Shown here: positions 16,255 through 23,562 of the stretch, piece after piece
Layout of the letters: each line of letters starts with the position of its first letter
Numbering within the stretch: position 1 is the first letter of the stretch
Assembly (NCBI GenBank): GCA_023433925.1
Contig: JAEYTO010000032.1
Span: 1 to 60,408, forward strand
From: Pseudomonadota bacterium
GTDB lineage: Bacteria; Desulfobacterota; Desulfovibrionia; Desulfovibrionales; Desulfovibrionaceae
DNA length: 60,408 nt
Direction of reading: 5' to 3'
Position numbers and translations under genes: made by a program
Notes under the pieces: model-generated
What the model saw: the letters and a program-made list of their open reading frames with translations, nothing else
Database searches by the model: none
What the model was told of the DNA's origin: nothing

Positions 16255-17175
16255 CTAGGCGACCTCCTTTTCCTTGATGAGCCGCTTCTCGCTCTGGATC
16301 TCGGCGATGAGGGCCTCGCGCGAGACCTTGCTGATGGCCGCGACCTGCTTGGGATCGAAGCCCATGGCCAGGGCCAGAAGCTGCGTGTAGTAGAAGACCG
16401 GGATCTCGAAATCGATGACGCCCCGCTCCTTGAGGATGGGCTGGGACATGTCGAACTGGAGGAAGCAGGAAGAGCAGGTGGTCACGATGAAGTCCGGGTC
16501 CAGCTCCTCCTTGATGGACAGGAGCTTTTCCTTGAACAGGCCCAGGGATTTCTCCACGTCCGTGGAGCGCATGCCGCCCATGCCGCAGCAGGACGCCAGC
16601 CGGCTGTACTCCGGGGCCGAAGCGCCCGTGGCCTCCACCAGCTCGCGCAGGATGGTCGGCTCGTAGCTGTTGGGCTCCTTGACGTGGTATACGTCCGACG
16701 GCCACAGGATGTGGCAGCCCGGCTGCACCGCGGCCTTGAGGCCCGCCAGGTTGTATTTGAGCCCGGTCTTGATCTTGTCCAGGCCGAGCTTTTGGTGCAG
16801 CACGTGGGACACGTGGTAGATGTCGGACGTGCCCTTGTACTCCCGGCCGATGCCGGCCAGATTTTCATTGACGATCTTCCTGCGCGCCGGGTCCTCCAAG
16901 AAGTGCTTGGCCTCGGAGAGCACGCCGAAGCAGGAGTTGCAGCCGGTCATGACGTCCAGCCCCTTCTCCTCGGCCAGGGTGATGTTGCGGCAGGACAGGG
17001 CGCACCATGTGTTCAGGTCGAAGGAGGGCGCGGTGCCCCAGGCCGGGCAGCAGCCCGCCCCCTCCAGGTCCACGGGCTTGATGCCCAGGGCCGGGAATAT
17101 CTGTCTGAAGGACTGCTCGATATCCGGCGCCTTGAACGGGATATTGCAGCCCAGGTAGAGTCCTAATTCTTGCAT
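16255..17175 (-). CDS. hdrB: Heterodisulfide reductase subunit B
   Basis: A 306-residue HdrB with two CCG domains that bind the noncubane 4Fe-4S clusters of the disulfide-reducing site. Seen are GAGCCPAWG with CALSCRN in the first half and ASCCGMGGM with TTCSSCFLQF in the second. In sulfate reducers the substrate is not CoM-S-S-CoB; a DsrC trisulfide or ferredoxin-linked disulfide is often proposed. The start MQELGLYLGCNIPF at 17175 matches family N-termini and has a GGAGG-type site upstream. It lies 20 bases after hdrC. Confidence 0.93.
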   Translation of the reverse strand: MQELGLYLGCNIPFKAPDIEQSFRQIFPALGIKPVDLEGAGCCPAWGTAPSFDLNTWCALSCRNITLAEEKGLDVMTGCNSCFGVLSEAKHFLEDPARRKIVNENLAGIGREYKGTSDIYHVSHVLHQKLGLDKIKTGLKYNLAGLKAAVQPGCHILWPSDVYHVKEPNSYEPTILRELVEATGASAPEYSRLASCCGMGGMRSTDVEKSLGLFKEKLLSIKEELDPDFIVTTCSSCFLQFDMSQPILKERGVIDFEIPVFYYTQLLALAMGFDPKQVAAISKVSREALIAEIQSEKRLIKEKEVA

Positions 17176-17195
17176 CGCGGGAGCCTCCTTGCTGC

Positions 17196-17705
17196 TTAGA
17201 ACAGCCCCAGTTCGGCCATGGGGCTGTTGTCCATGAGGACCTGGATTTCCTTCTGGGCCTTCTCGTCGTAGGCCGAGGTCGGCGCCTTGGCCGGCAGGCC
17301 CACGCTCGTGCGCAGCTCCTGCGCGTCGGTGAACACGGCGTGGCCGCGCTCGTAGAGCGTGATCTGCGCCGAGGTGGTGGAAGTGGAGATGGCCAGGTCG
17401 CTGGCCTGGTAGCGCCTGAAGGCGAAAACGACCTCCTGCGGCCGCACGCCCTGCGGGCAGACCTCGGTGCACCGATTGCAGGCCTGGCAGCCCCAGGAGG
17501 AGGTCTCCTCGATGATCTCCTCCAACTGGCCGTCCTGGATTTTCTTGATGAGCGCACGGCACAACAGCGGGAAGCCCGCGTGCACGCCGGGACAGATGGC
17601 CGAGCAGGCCCCGCACTGCACGCACTTGAGGATGCCCGTGCCGCCAAAGCCGATGATGGTCTGTACGGCCTCGTCTATCTTTTCCTTGTTGAGTACGATC
17701 GCCAT
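17196..17705 (-). CDS. hdrC: Heterodisulfide reductase subunit C
   Basis: A 169-residue HdrC with two classical 4Fe-4S motifs: CVQCGACSAICPG at about residues 28-40 and CQACNRCTEVCPQG at about 73-86. It relays electrons between HdrA and HdrB. The hydrophilic N-terminus without membrane helices places it with the cytoplasmic HdrABC type rather than HdrDE. It starts 12 bases after the hdrA stop. Confidence 0.93.
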   Translation of the reverse strand: MAIVLNKEKIDEAVQTIIGFGGTGILKCVQCGACSAICPGVHAGFPLLCRALIKKIQDGQLEEIIEETSSWGCQACNRCTEVCPQGVRPQEVVFAFRRYQASDLAISTSTTSAQITLYERGHAVFTDAQELRTSVGLPAKAPTSAYDEKAQKEIQVLMDNSPMAELGLF

Positions 17706-17717
17706 GTATCCGGCCTC

Positions 17718-19742
17718 CTACGTGGTCGCATAGTCGCGGGTGAGTGCCTCGACCTGGGCCATGATCTGCGCTTCCTCATAGCCGTTGAGCACGATGGCCG
17801 AGCTCGGGCAGGTGGACGCGCACACGCCGCAGCCGTGGCACTGGGTGATGTCGATGTTCGCTCTCGGCTTGCCGGCCCAGTCCATCATCTCGATGGCCGC
17901 ATAGGGGCACAACGGCACGCAGATGCCGCAGCCCGAGCATGTTTCGGCGTGGACTTCGGCAATGGTGGGCTCGATCTTGACCTTGCCCTGGGCCAGGGGC
18001 ACCGCCGCGGCCGCGGCCGCGCCCTTGGCCTGGGAGACCGTGTCCGGGATGTCCTTGGGCCCCTGGCAGCAGCCGGCCAGGAACAGGCCGCCCACGGATG
18101 TCTCCACCGGGCCGAGCTTGGGGTGCAGCTCGCGGAAGAAGCCCGCGCCGTCGAATTGCAGACCCAGGTTCTGGGCCAGGCCCTTGACGCCATCGGCGGG
18201 TTCCATGGCCGTGGCCAGGACCACCAGATCCGATTCGATCTCCACGGGCTCGCCGGCCTCCATGTCGAAGGCCTGCACGCGCAGGCGGTCGCCGTCGAGC
18301 TTCTGGATGCCGCCAACCTTGCCCTTGAGGATGTTGATGCCCATGCGCCGCGCGCCGGTGTAGTACTCGTCGTAATCCTTGCCGGCCGTGCGCACGTCGA
18401 TGAAGTGCATGTAGATGTCCAGGTCCGGGTACTTCTCCTTGAGCAGCCGGGCCTGCTTGATCATGTACATGCAGCACACGCGCGAGCAGTAGCTGTGGTG
18501 CTTGGTGTCGCGCGAGCCCACGCAGGACACGAAGTTGATGGTGCGCGGCTTCTCGTTGTCCGAGGGACGCAGGAGCTTGCCGCCCGTGGGGCCCGTGGCC
18601 GAGATGAGCCGCTCCAGCTGCAGGGCCGTGATGACGTTGGGCGACTTGGGCGCCAACTCCTTGAACCAGCCCTTGTCCATGACCTTGAATCCCGTGGCCA
18701 CCACGATGGAGCCCACCTCGATCTCCTTGATCTCACCGGCGGGGTCGAGGTTCAGGGAGCGGTTGATGGCTCCGGCCGGACAGGCCTTTTCGCAAGGCGC
18801 GTACATGGGCTCGCCGGTCTTCTTGCTGATCCTCGGCTCGGTGCCCAGCTTGCGGCCCGCGCAGTTGATGCAGGAGTCCATGTCCACCACGGCCTTCTTG
18901 GGCTGGGCCTGGGGGAAGTGGATGTAGGCGGCCGAGCGTTTGGACAGGCCCGCGTCGAAGGCGTTGGCGGTCTTGCCCAGGCAGACCTCGGCGCACGCGC
19001 CGCAGCCTGTGCACTTGTCCCAGTCCACGTAGGTCTGCTTCTGGCGCACCTTGACCTTGAAGTTGCCGATGTAGCCGTCCACCGCGTCCACCTCGGAGTA
19101 GGCCAGAAGCTCGATGTTGGGATGCTGGGCGGCCTGGACCATGACCGGGGTCAGGATGCAGGCCGAGCAGTCGTTGGTGGGAAAGGTCTTGTCGAGCATG
19201 GCCATGACGCCGCCGATGGAAGGCTCCTTCTCCACCAGGTAGGTCTTGTAGCCCATGTTCGCGAGCTCCAGGGCCGAGAAGATGCCGCCTACGCCGCCGC
19301 CCACGACCATGGCCGCGGGTGTCACGTCCACGAACTTGTCTTCCAGGGGCTTGAGGTTCGTGGCCTTGGCCACGGCCGAGGCCACGACCCGCTTGGCCTT
19401 TTCCGTGGCCCCGAAGGGGTCGTGCGGATGGACCCAGCTGGCCTGGTCGCGGATGTTGGCCATTTCGAAGAGGTACTTGTTAAGCCCCGCCTTTTCGCAC
19501 GCTCCCCGGAAGATGGGCTCGTGCGTGCGCGGGGTGCAGGCCGCCACGACCACGCGGTCAACCAGCCCCTGCTGGATGTCCTGCTTGATCATCTCCTGGC
19601 CCGAGTCCGAGCACATGAACAGGTCCTTGCGGGCCAGCGCCACATCGGGCAGCTTCTCCGCAAAGGCCCGCACTGCCTCGACATCGATGACACCAGCGAT
19701 GTTCGAGCCGCAGTGACATACATACACGCCTACTTTCGCCAT
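17718..19742 (-). CDS. hdrA: Heterodisulfide reductase subunit A (flavin-bifurcating)
   Basis: A 674-residue HdrA. It starts with MAKVGVYVCHCGSNIAG, the family N-terminal domain, then an FAD-binding fold near VVGGGVGGIFSALELANMG (about residue 145). Multiple ferredoxin sites follow: CTGCGACAEVC, CINCAGRK with CEKAC, and C-terminal CSGCGICVPLCP and CHGCGVCASTCP. The middle SYCSRVCCMYM belongs to the conserved HdrA cysteine set. HdrA bifurcates electrons from H2 to ferredoxin and to the HdrB disulfide site. The start at 19742 has a strong AAGGAGG site; the upstream ATG at 19775 does not. It is the first gene of the operon. Confidence 0.95.
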   Translation of the reverse strand: MAKVGVYVCHCGSNIAGVIDVEAVRAFAEKLPDVALARKDLFMCSDSGQEMIKQDIQQGLVDRVVVAACTPRTHEPIFRGACEKAGLNKYLFEMANIRDQASWVHPHDPFGATEKAKRVVASAVAKATNLKPLEDKFVDVTPAAMVVGGGVGGIFSALELANMGYKTYLVEKEPSIGGVMAMLDKTFPTNDCSACILTPVMVQAAQHPNIELLAYSEVDAVDGYIGNFKVKVRQKQTYVDWDKCTGCGACAEVCLGKTANAFDAGLSKRSAAYIHFPQAQPKKAVVDMDSCINCAGRKLGTEPRISKKTGEPMYAPCEKACPAGAINRSLNLDPAGEIKEIEVGSIVVATGFKVMDKGWFKELAPKSPNVITALQLERLISATGPTGGKLLRPSDNEKPRTINFVSCVGSRDTKHHSYCSRVCCMYMIKQARLLKEKYPDLDIYMHFIDVRTAGKDYDEYYTGARRMGINILKGKVGGIQKLDGDRLRVQAFDMEAGEPVEIESDLVVLATAMEPADGVKGLAQNLGLQFDGAGFFRELHPKLGPVETSVGGLFLAGCCQGPKDIPDTVSQAKGAAAAAAVPLAQGKVKIEPTIAEVHAETCSGCGICVPLCPYAAIEMMDWAGKPRANIDITQCHGCGVCASTCPSSAIVLNGYEEAQIMAQVEALTRDYATT

Positions 19743-19835
19743 GAACGACCTCCTTGGTTCCCAGACTGATGCCAAAGCATGCGCGGCCTGGCAGGGACAC
19801 CGGACTCCGCAAGCAGGTGGTCCGTCGCGATATCA

Positions 19836-19881
19836 CTATTGGGTAGTTAAATCTAAACCATAGAATATTTCTATCCAATAG
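19836..19881 (-). promoter_or_regulatory. Predicted promoter and inverted-repeat operator of the hdr-mvh operon
   Basis: On the minus strand a sigma70-like promoter reads TTGGAT at 19878-19873, a 17-base spacer, then TAGATT at 19855-19850. An inverted repeat brackets it: CTATTGGATAG (plus-strand 19871-19881, read on minus) and CTATTGGGTAG at 19836-19846 on plus, one mismatch apart. The segment is AT-rich in a GC-rich context and sits about 100 bases before the hdrA start. A regulator binding both arms would cover the -35 and the start region. Confidence 0.45.
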
Positions 19882-19949
19882 GGCGCAGCAATCCCTTCCG
19901 GCAAACCCGGACCAGCCTGCCGCCTCATCCACGCATGTGTCTCCAGGCG

Positions 19950-20300
19950 CTATGCGCCCAGGATTTCCCTGACCTTGGCGAGCACATCCTCTCGCTTGAA
20001 AGGCTTGTCGAATTTGGCGACAGCATTGGGGATGGCGGGCTTGAGTTCCGGCTGGCCGGTGATGACGATGATGGGGATGGCCTTGCCGTCGCGCTTGAGG
20101 TGCAGGTTGAAGCGGGGCCCGTGCATTTCGGGCATTTCCAGATCCAGAGTGATGAGATCGACTTCCTCCACGCTACAGATCCGTTCGGCCTCCTTGCCAT
20201 TGTTGGCCGTAAGCGTCTTGTAGCCTTCCTCGCTCAGGAAGTCAGATAGATAGCTGGTGATGTTCGGATCGTCGTCTACGATGAGTATGCGCTTGGACAT
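19950..20300 (-). CDS. Single-domain CheY-like response regulator
   Basis: A 116-residue receiver domain with no output domain. Acidic pocket residues are in IVDDDPN (residues 7-13), the phosphoacceptor is Asp53 in LITLDLEMP, and the conserved lysine is in KFDKPF near residue 98. It lies upstream of hdrA on the same strand but is separated by the promoter region at about 19.85 kb, so it may not be co-transcribed. Its partner kinase is not in the window. The final step of signalling must involve protein contact, as there is no DNA-binding domain. Confidence 0.9.
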   Translation of the reverse strand: MSKRILIVDDDPNITSYLSDFLSEEGYKTLTANNGKEAERICSVEEVDLITLDLEMPEMHGPRFNLHLKRDGKAIPIIVITGQPELKPAIPNAVAKFDKPFKREDVLAKVREILGA

Positions 20301-20868
20301 GCTTACCTCCGATATACCCGCTGCACGTGAAAGACAGCAAAGACCATGGCGGCCTGTGGAAATGAATACAAGAGTCTATTCCGCAAAGCATACGTGCGTG
20401 TCAATAAAAGAAAAGAATATAGAGCAAAGACATAGACACCTTTGCCATTGATTGGAAATACTGGCCAAATAAAGGAAATGTTGTTTATGATAAAGAGCGG
20501 GCTGGCAAATGAATGAAGATATTTTTCATTAAGCAAATTGATAGGATTCCTGATTGCAAATGCTCAGGCGGCGCATAGCGGTTTGCAAGTAAGCCGAGAG
20601 GTATTTATCTCGCAAACAATGGGAATCCAGGGGAATCGTTCCCCCTGGCGTGAGAGGCCTGGGGAGGGCAGCGCCCTTTCTCGGGTCATCTGCAGAGTGC
20701 CATAGCGGATTCTTGCCGATGCGGAATATGGAACTGGGGCAGTGCGGTCACGGCCTGCGCTGCGGGGGCTGCTCGTGTCCCGTTCAAGGGGGTCGATCCG
20801 GTAGCCGGGAGCAGGTCGCAAGAGCCGCCCGGGAGTGCGATGATCCTGTGTGGCCTATGTGTGGTTCA
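20301..20868. other. AT-rich gap without a supported gene
   Basis: From about 20390 to 20560 the sequence is strikingly richer in A and T than the rest of the window. It carries the likely promoter for the minus-strand response regulator. From about 20625 to 20700 it carries a diverged copy of the composite intergenic repeat (CCAGGGGAATCGTT and GGGGAGGGCAGCGCCC). Short frames here have no family resemblance. The drop in GC suggests acquired or decaying DNA, in line with the pseudogenes that follow. Confidence 0.45.
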
Positions 20869-21284
20869 TCCGCGGAGAAGGCTGGCGTCAGGGTGGACTA
20901 CATGGAGATTCCGCCCGAGGTGGACAAGAACACGGCCCTGGGCGCACCGTTGTTCACGGCCTACGTCTCCAGCCATCCGGAATGCAAGGTGATGTTTATG
21001 AATCACGGTGGCTTGACCGCCCAGTTGGAGAACTTCTTCCGCACCGCAGGCCTCGGCCCCGGCGACATGATCGGCGTGGGCTTCAGTCTCTCGCCGGCCA
21101 GGCCATGGCCGTCAAGAGCGGCTACGTCGATCTTATTGGCGACGGCCAACCCTTCCTGCAGGGCTACCTGCCGGTGCTCCAGATCATCATGACCAAGCGC
21201 TACGGATTCTCGGGCCTGGTCATCGAGACGGGCGGCGGCTTCGTGCACAAGGGCAACATCAGCCTTATCGCCCCCCTGACCTAG
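20869..21284 (+). pseudogene. Frameshifted sugar ABC transporter binding-protein remnant
   Basis: Two overlapping frames together read like the C-terminal half of a sugar (ribose/CUT2-type) periplasmic binding protein. The first frame has VMFMNHGGLTAQLENFFRTA followed by GPGDMIGVGFSLSP. The second, after a frameshift near 21095, has AMAVKSGYVDLIGDGQPFLQ followed by GYLPVLQIIMTKRYGFSG. The N-terminal half and signal peptide are absent. It is followed by a broken ATPase gene of the same transporter type. Confidence 0.65.
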
Positions 21285-21351
21285 AAGGGCATTCGCTCGC
21301 AAACTCACAAGGAGGACGCCCGGTTCTTTCGGGCGGCCCTGGCGAGAAGAC

Positions 21352-21610
21352 GATGCACGAGGATCTCATGCCGGTCCTGGAACTGAGAGTGTCGGAAAGC
21401 GCCTTAGCGCAATGCGGGCCCTGGAGAATGTGGATTTCTACCTGGGCAAGGGCGAAGTGGTGGAGCTGATCAGCGACAACAGCGCCGGCAAGTCCACGCT
21501 CGCCAAGATCCTCTCGGGCGTCTTCCGCCCCGGCTCGGGCAAGCTACCACGGAAACATCAAAGGCCAGGCAGTCACCAACTTATCCGTGGGATACCAAGC
21601 GGGGTAAGGT
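21352..21610 (+). pseudogene. Broken sugar ABC transporter ATPase remnant (RbsA-like)
   Basis: An ATG at 21352 with GGAGG upstream begins MHEDLMPVLELR. After a frameshift the sequence continues MRALENVDFYLGKGEVVELI and a Walker A SDNSAGKSTLAKILSG, with unusual substitutions in the usual GDNGAGKST. A further frameshift near 21545 leads to YHGNIKGQAVTNLSV. Only about 85 of roughly 250 to 500 residues remain. With the preceding pseudogene it is the relic of a sugar importer operon. Confidence 0.65.
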
Positions 21611-21779
21611 CAATGGCCACAAAGAGGCATGCCAATCCATGTGACCCATATGTTCCCTTTCTCTGCTCAACCATGCACACTTCGTTGAAATGCTGCACAT
21701 TATGCACGCGACAGTGCCAGGAGCAGGAGATGGTGGTGGCTCGAGAAAACTTTTGTTTTTAGATGGTTAGCTAGAAAAC

Positions 21780-21867
21780 ATGAACAAATCCCCAAGGGCC
21801 CGTGGCCCCTTGGCGGGTGGGGTCCGGGGAGGGCGATGCCCTCCCCGCTCCGGCGCGGAGCGCCGGC
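21780..21867 (-). repeat. Composite palindromic repeat 3' of recN
   Basis: Read on the minus strand from the recN stop: a GC hairpin (GCCGGCGC and complement), then GGGGAGGGC and its complement, then GACCCCACCCGCCAAGGGGCC and its partial complement. This is the forward form of the 3'-end repeat family seen elsewhere. It may act as terminator. The preceding bases 21611-21779 hold nothing that I recognise. Confidence 0.5.
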
Positions 21868-23463
21868 TTAGGCCAGCAGCTCGCGGGCCAGGGCCTTGCC
21901 CTGGTCGCCGCCGCCGGCCATGCGCGACAGCTCGGCGAAGATGTCGGCTTTGGAGAGCCGAACGCAGCGGGTGAAGGTCTGGCCGGCCTCGACATCCTTG
22001 CGCACCTGGAAGTGCCGGTCGGCCTTGGCCGCGAGCTGCGGCCAGTGGGTGATGAGGATGATCTGCTGACGCTCGGACAGGGCCTTGAGCCGCTCGGCCA
22101 CCGCGCCCAGGGTCAGGCCGCCGATGCCCGCGTCCACCTCGTCGAAGATGAGCGTGGGCTGCTCGGCCTGGGACAGGATGCCCACCAGGGCCAGCAGGAA
22201 GCGCGACAGCTCGCCGCCCGAGGCGATGCGGTCCAGGGGCTGGGGCGACTGGCCGGGGTTGGGCACCCAGAGCACGCGGGCGCGCTCCTCGCTGATGCCC
22301 GGCACGAGCTCGTGCGGCTCGAAGGCGATCTCCACGCGCATGTGCTCCGAAAAGCCGAGCTGCCTAAGCTCCGACTCCAGGTCGGCCTTGAGCCTGCCTG
22401 CGGCCTCGCGCCGGGCCGCGTGCAAGCGGTCGAGCACGGCGCGCAGCTCGCGGCCCAGCTCCTGCTCCTCCTTGTCCAGGCGCTTGAGGTCCAGGCCGGA
22501 CTCGTCCAGGAAGGACAGGTTCTCGCGCAGCTCCTGCTGGAGACTCACGAGGCCGGCCAGGTCGCGCTTGAGCTTGCGCTTGAGCTGGGCCAGCTCGAAC
22601 AGCCTGGCCTCGATGGCCTCCAGGTCGCCGTCGCCCGCGCGCAGGTCGCAGCGCCGCAGCCGGACGTCCAGCTCCGACAGGCGCAGCCGGAGATCATCCA
22701 GGGCCTGGCCCTCCTCGTCCAGGTCCGGCACGGCCGCGGCAAGCATGCGCACATGGCGGCCGAGCTTGTCGAACAAGGCCAGCAGCCCGTCGCCGCCCTG
22801 GCCGTGCAGCAGGGCAAGCGCCCCGTCCAGGGCCTGGCGCGCGCCGGCGCGGTCCTTGAGGGCCTGGCGCTTGGCGGCCAGATCGTCCTCTTCGCCGGGC
22901 CTGGGGTTGACCTTGCCGATCTCGCGGCTCTGGAACTCCAGGAACTCGCGCTGGGACGACAGCGCGCCCACGCGCGCGACGAGCTCCTCGCGGCGGGCGG
23001 CCAACTCGCGCAGCCCGTCGCGCAGCCGGTCGCGCTCGTCCAGGGGCGAGCGGTCGGGCAGGAAGGCGTCGAGCATGCGCGCCTGGTAGGCCGGCGAGAG
23101 GAGCTTCTGCTGGCCGTGCTGGCTCGTGTGCAGCACCAGGCCGGGCTTGAGCGTCTCCACGGTCTCCAGGCTGCTCAGGCGGTCGTTGACGTACAGGCGG
23201 CTGCGGCCCGTGTCCGCGGCAAGCTCGCGGCGGATGACGCACTCCACGCCCTCCACCAGGAACAGGGCCTCGACCATGGCCTTGTCCCGGCCGGGCCGGA
23301 CCATGTCGGACGTGAGCCGCTCGCCCGTGAGGAAGTTCACGGCGCGCAGGATGAACGACTTGCCCGCGCCGGTCTCTCCGGTCAGGGCGTTGAGTCCGGG
23401 GGAGAACTCCAGCTCCAGGTCGTCGATGAGGGCCAGGTTGTGTATGCGCAAAAGCTCAAGCAT
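21868..23463 (-). CDS. recN: DNA repair protein RecN
   Basis: A 531-residue SMC-like ATPase for double-strand break repair. It begins MLELLRIHNLALIDDLELEF with Walker A GETGAGKS at residues 29-36. A long central heptad-rich region (about 150-370) forms the coiled coil. The C-terminal ABC signature IASGGELSRFLLALVGIL and Walker B PTLIFDEVDAGIGG are intact. The start at 23463 agrees with the family; the upstream ATG adds only low-complexity residues. Its length is typical, so I take it as functional. Confidence 0.95.
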   Translation of the reverse strand: MLELLRIHNLALIDDLELEFSPGLNALTGETGAGKSFILRAVNFLTGERLTSDMVRPGRDKAMVEALFLVEGVECVIRRELAADTGRSRLYVNDRLSSLETVETLKPGLVLHTSQHGQQKLLSPAYQARMLDAFLPDRSPLDERDRLRDGLRELAARREELVARVGALSSQREFLEFQSREIGKVNPRPGEEDDLAAKRQALKDRAGARQALDGALALLHGQGGDGLLALFDKLGRHVRMLAAAVPDLDEEGQALDDLRLRLSELDVRLRRCDLRAGDGDLEAIEARLFELAQLKRKLKRDLAGLVSLQQELRENLSFLDESGLDLKRLDKEEQELGRELRAVLDRLHAARREAAGRLKADLESELRQLGFSEHMRVEIAFEPHELVPGISEERARVLWVPNPGQSPQPLDRIASGGELSRFLLALVGILSQAEQPTLIFDEVDAGIGGLTLGAVAERLKALSERQQIILITHWPQLAAKADRHFQVRKDVEAGQTFTRCVRLSKADIFAELSRMAGGGDQGKALARELLA

Positions 23464-23562
23464 GGGGGAAGCGGCTCGCCTTGCCGCCAGGGTGCTCGGA
23501 ATGCGGCGGAATCTACACCCAAGACCGGGCGAGGGCAAGGCGGGGCCAAAGCCCGGCAGGCT

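Noticed and set aside
17340..19769. Open frame of 809 codons on the plus strand opposite hdrC and hdrA
   Set aside because: It lies antisense to well-supported genes and has low-complexity composition without motifs.
20303..20536. Possible 77-residue hydrophobic protein on the minus strand
   Set aside because: It is in the AT-rich promoter region of the response regulator, ends close to that gene, and has no ribosome-binding site.
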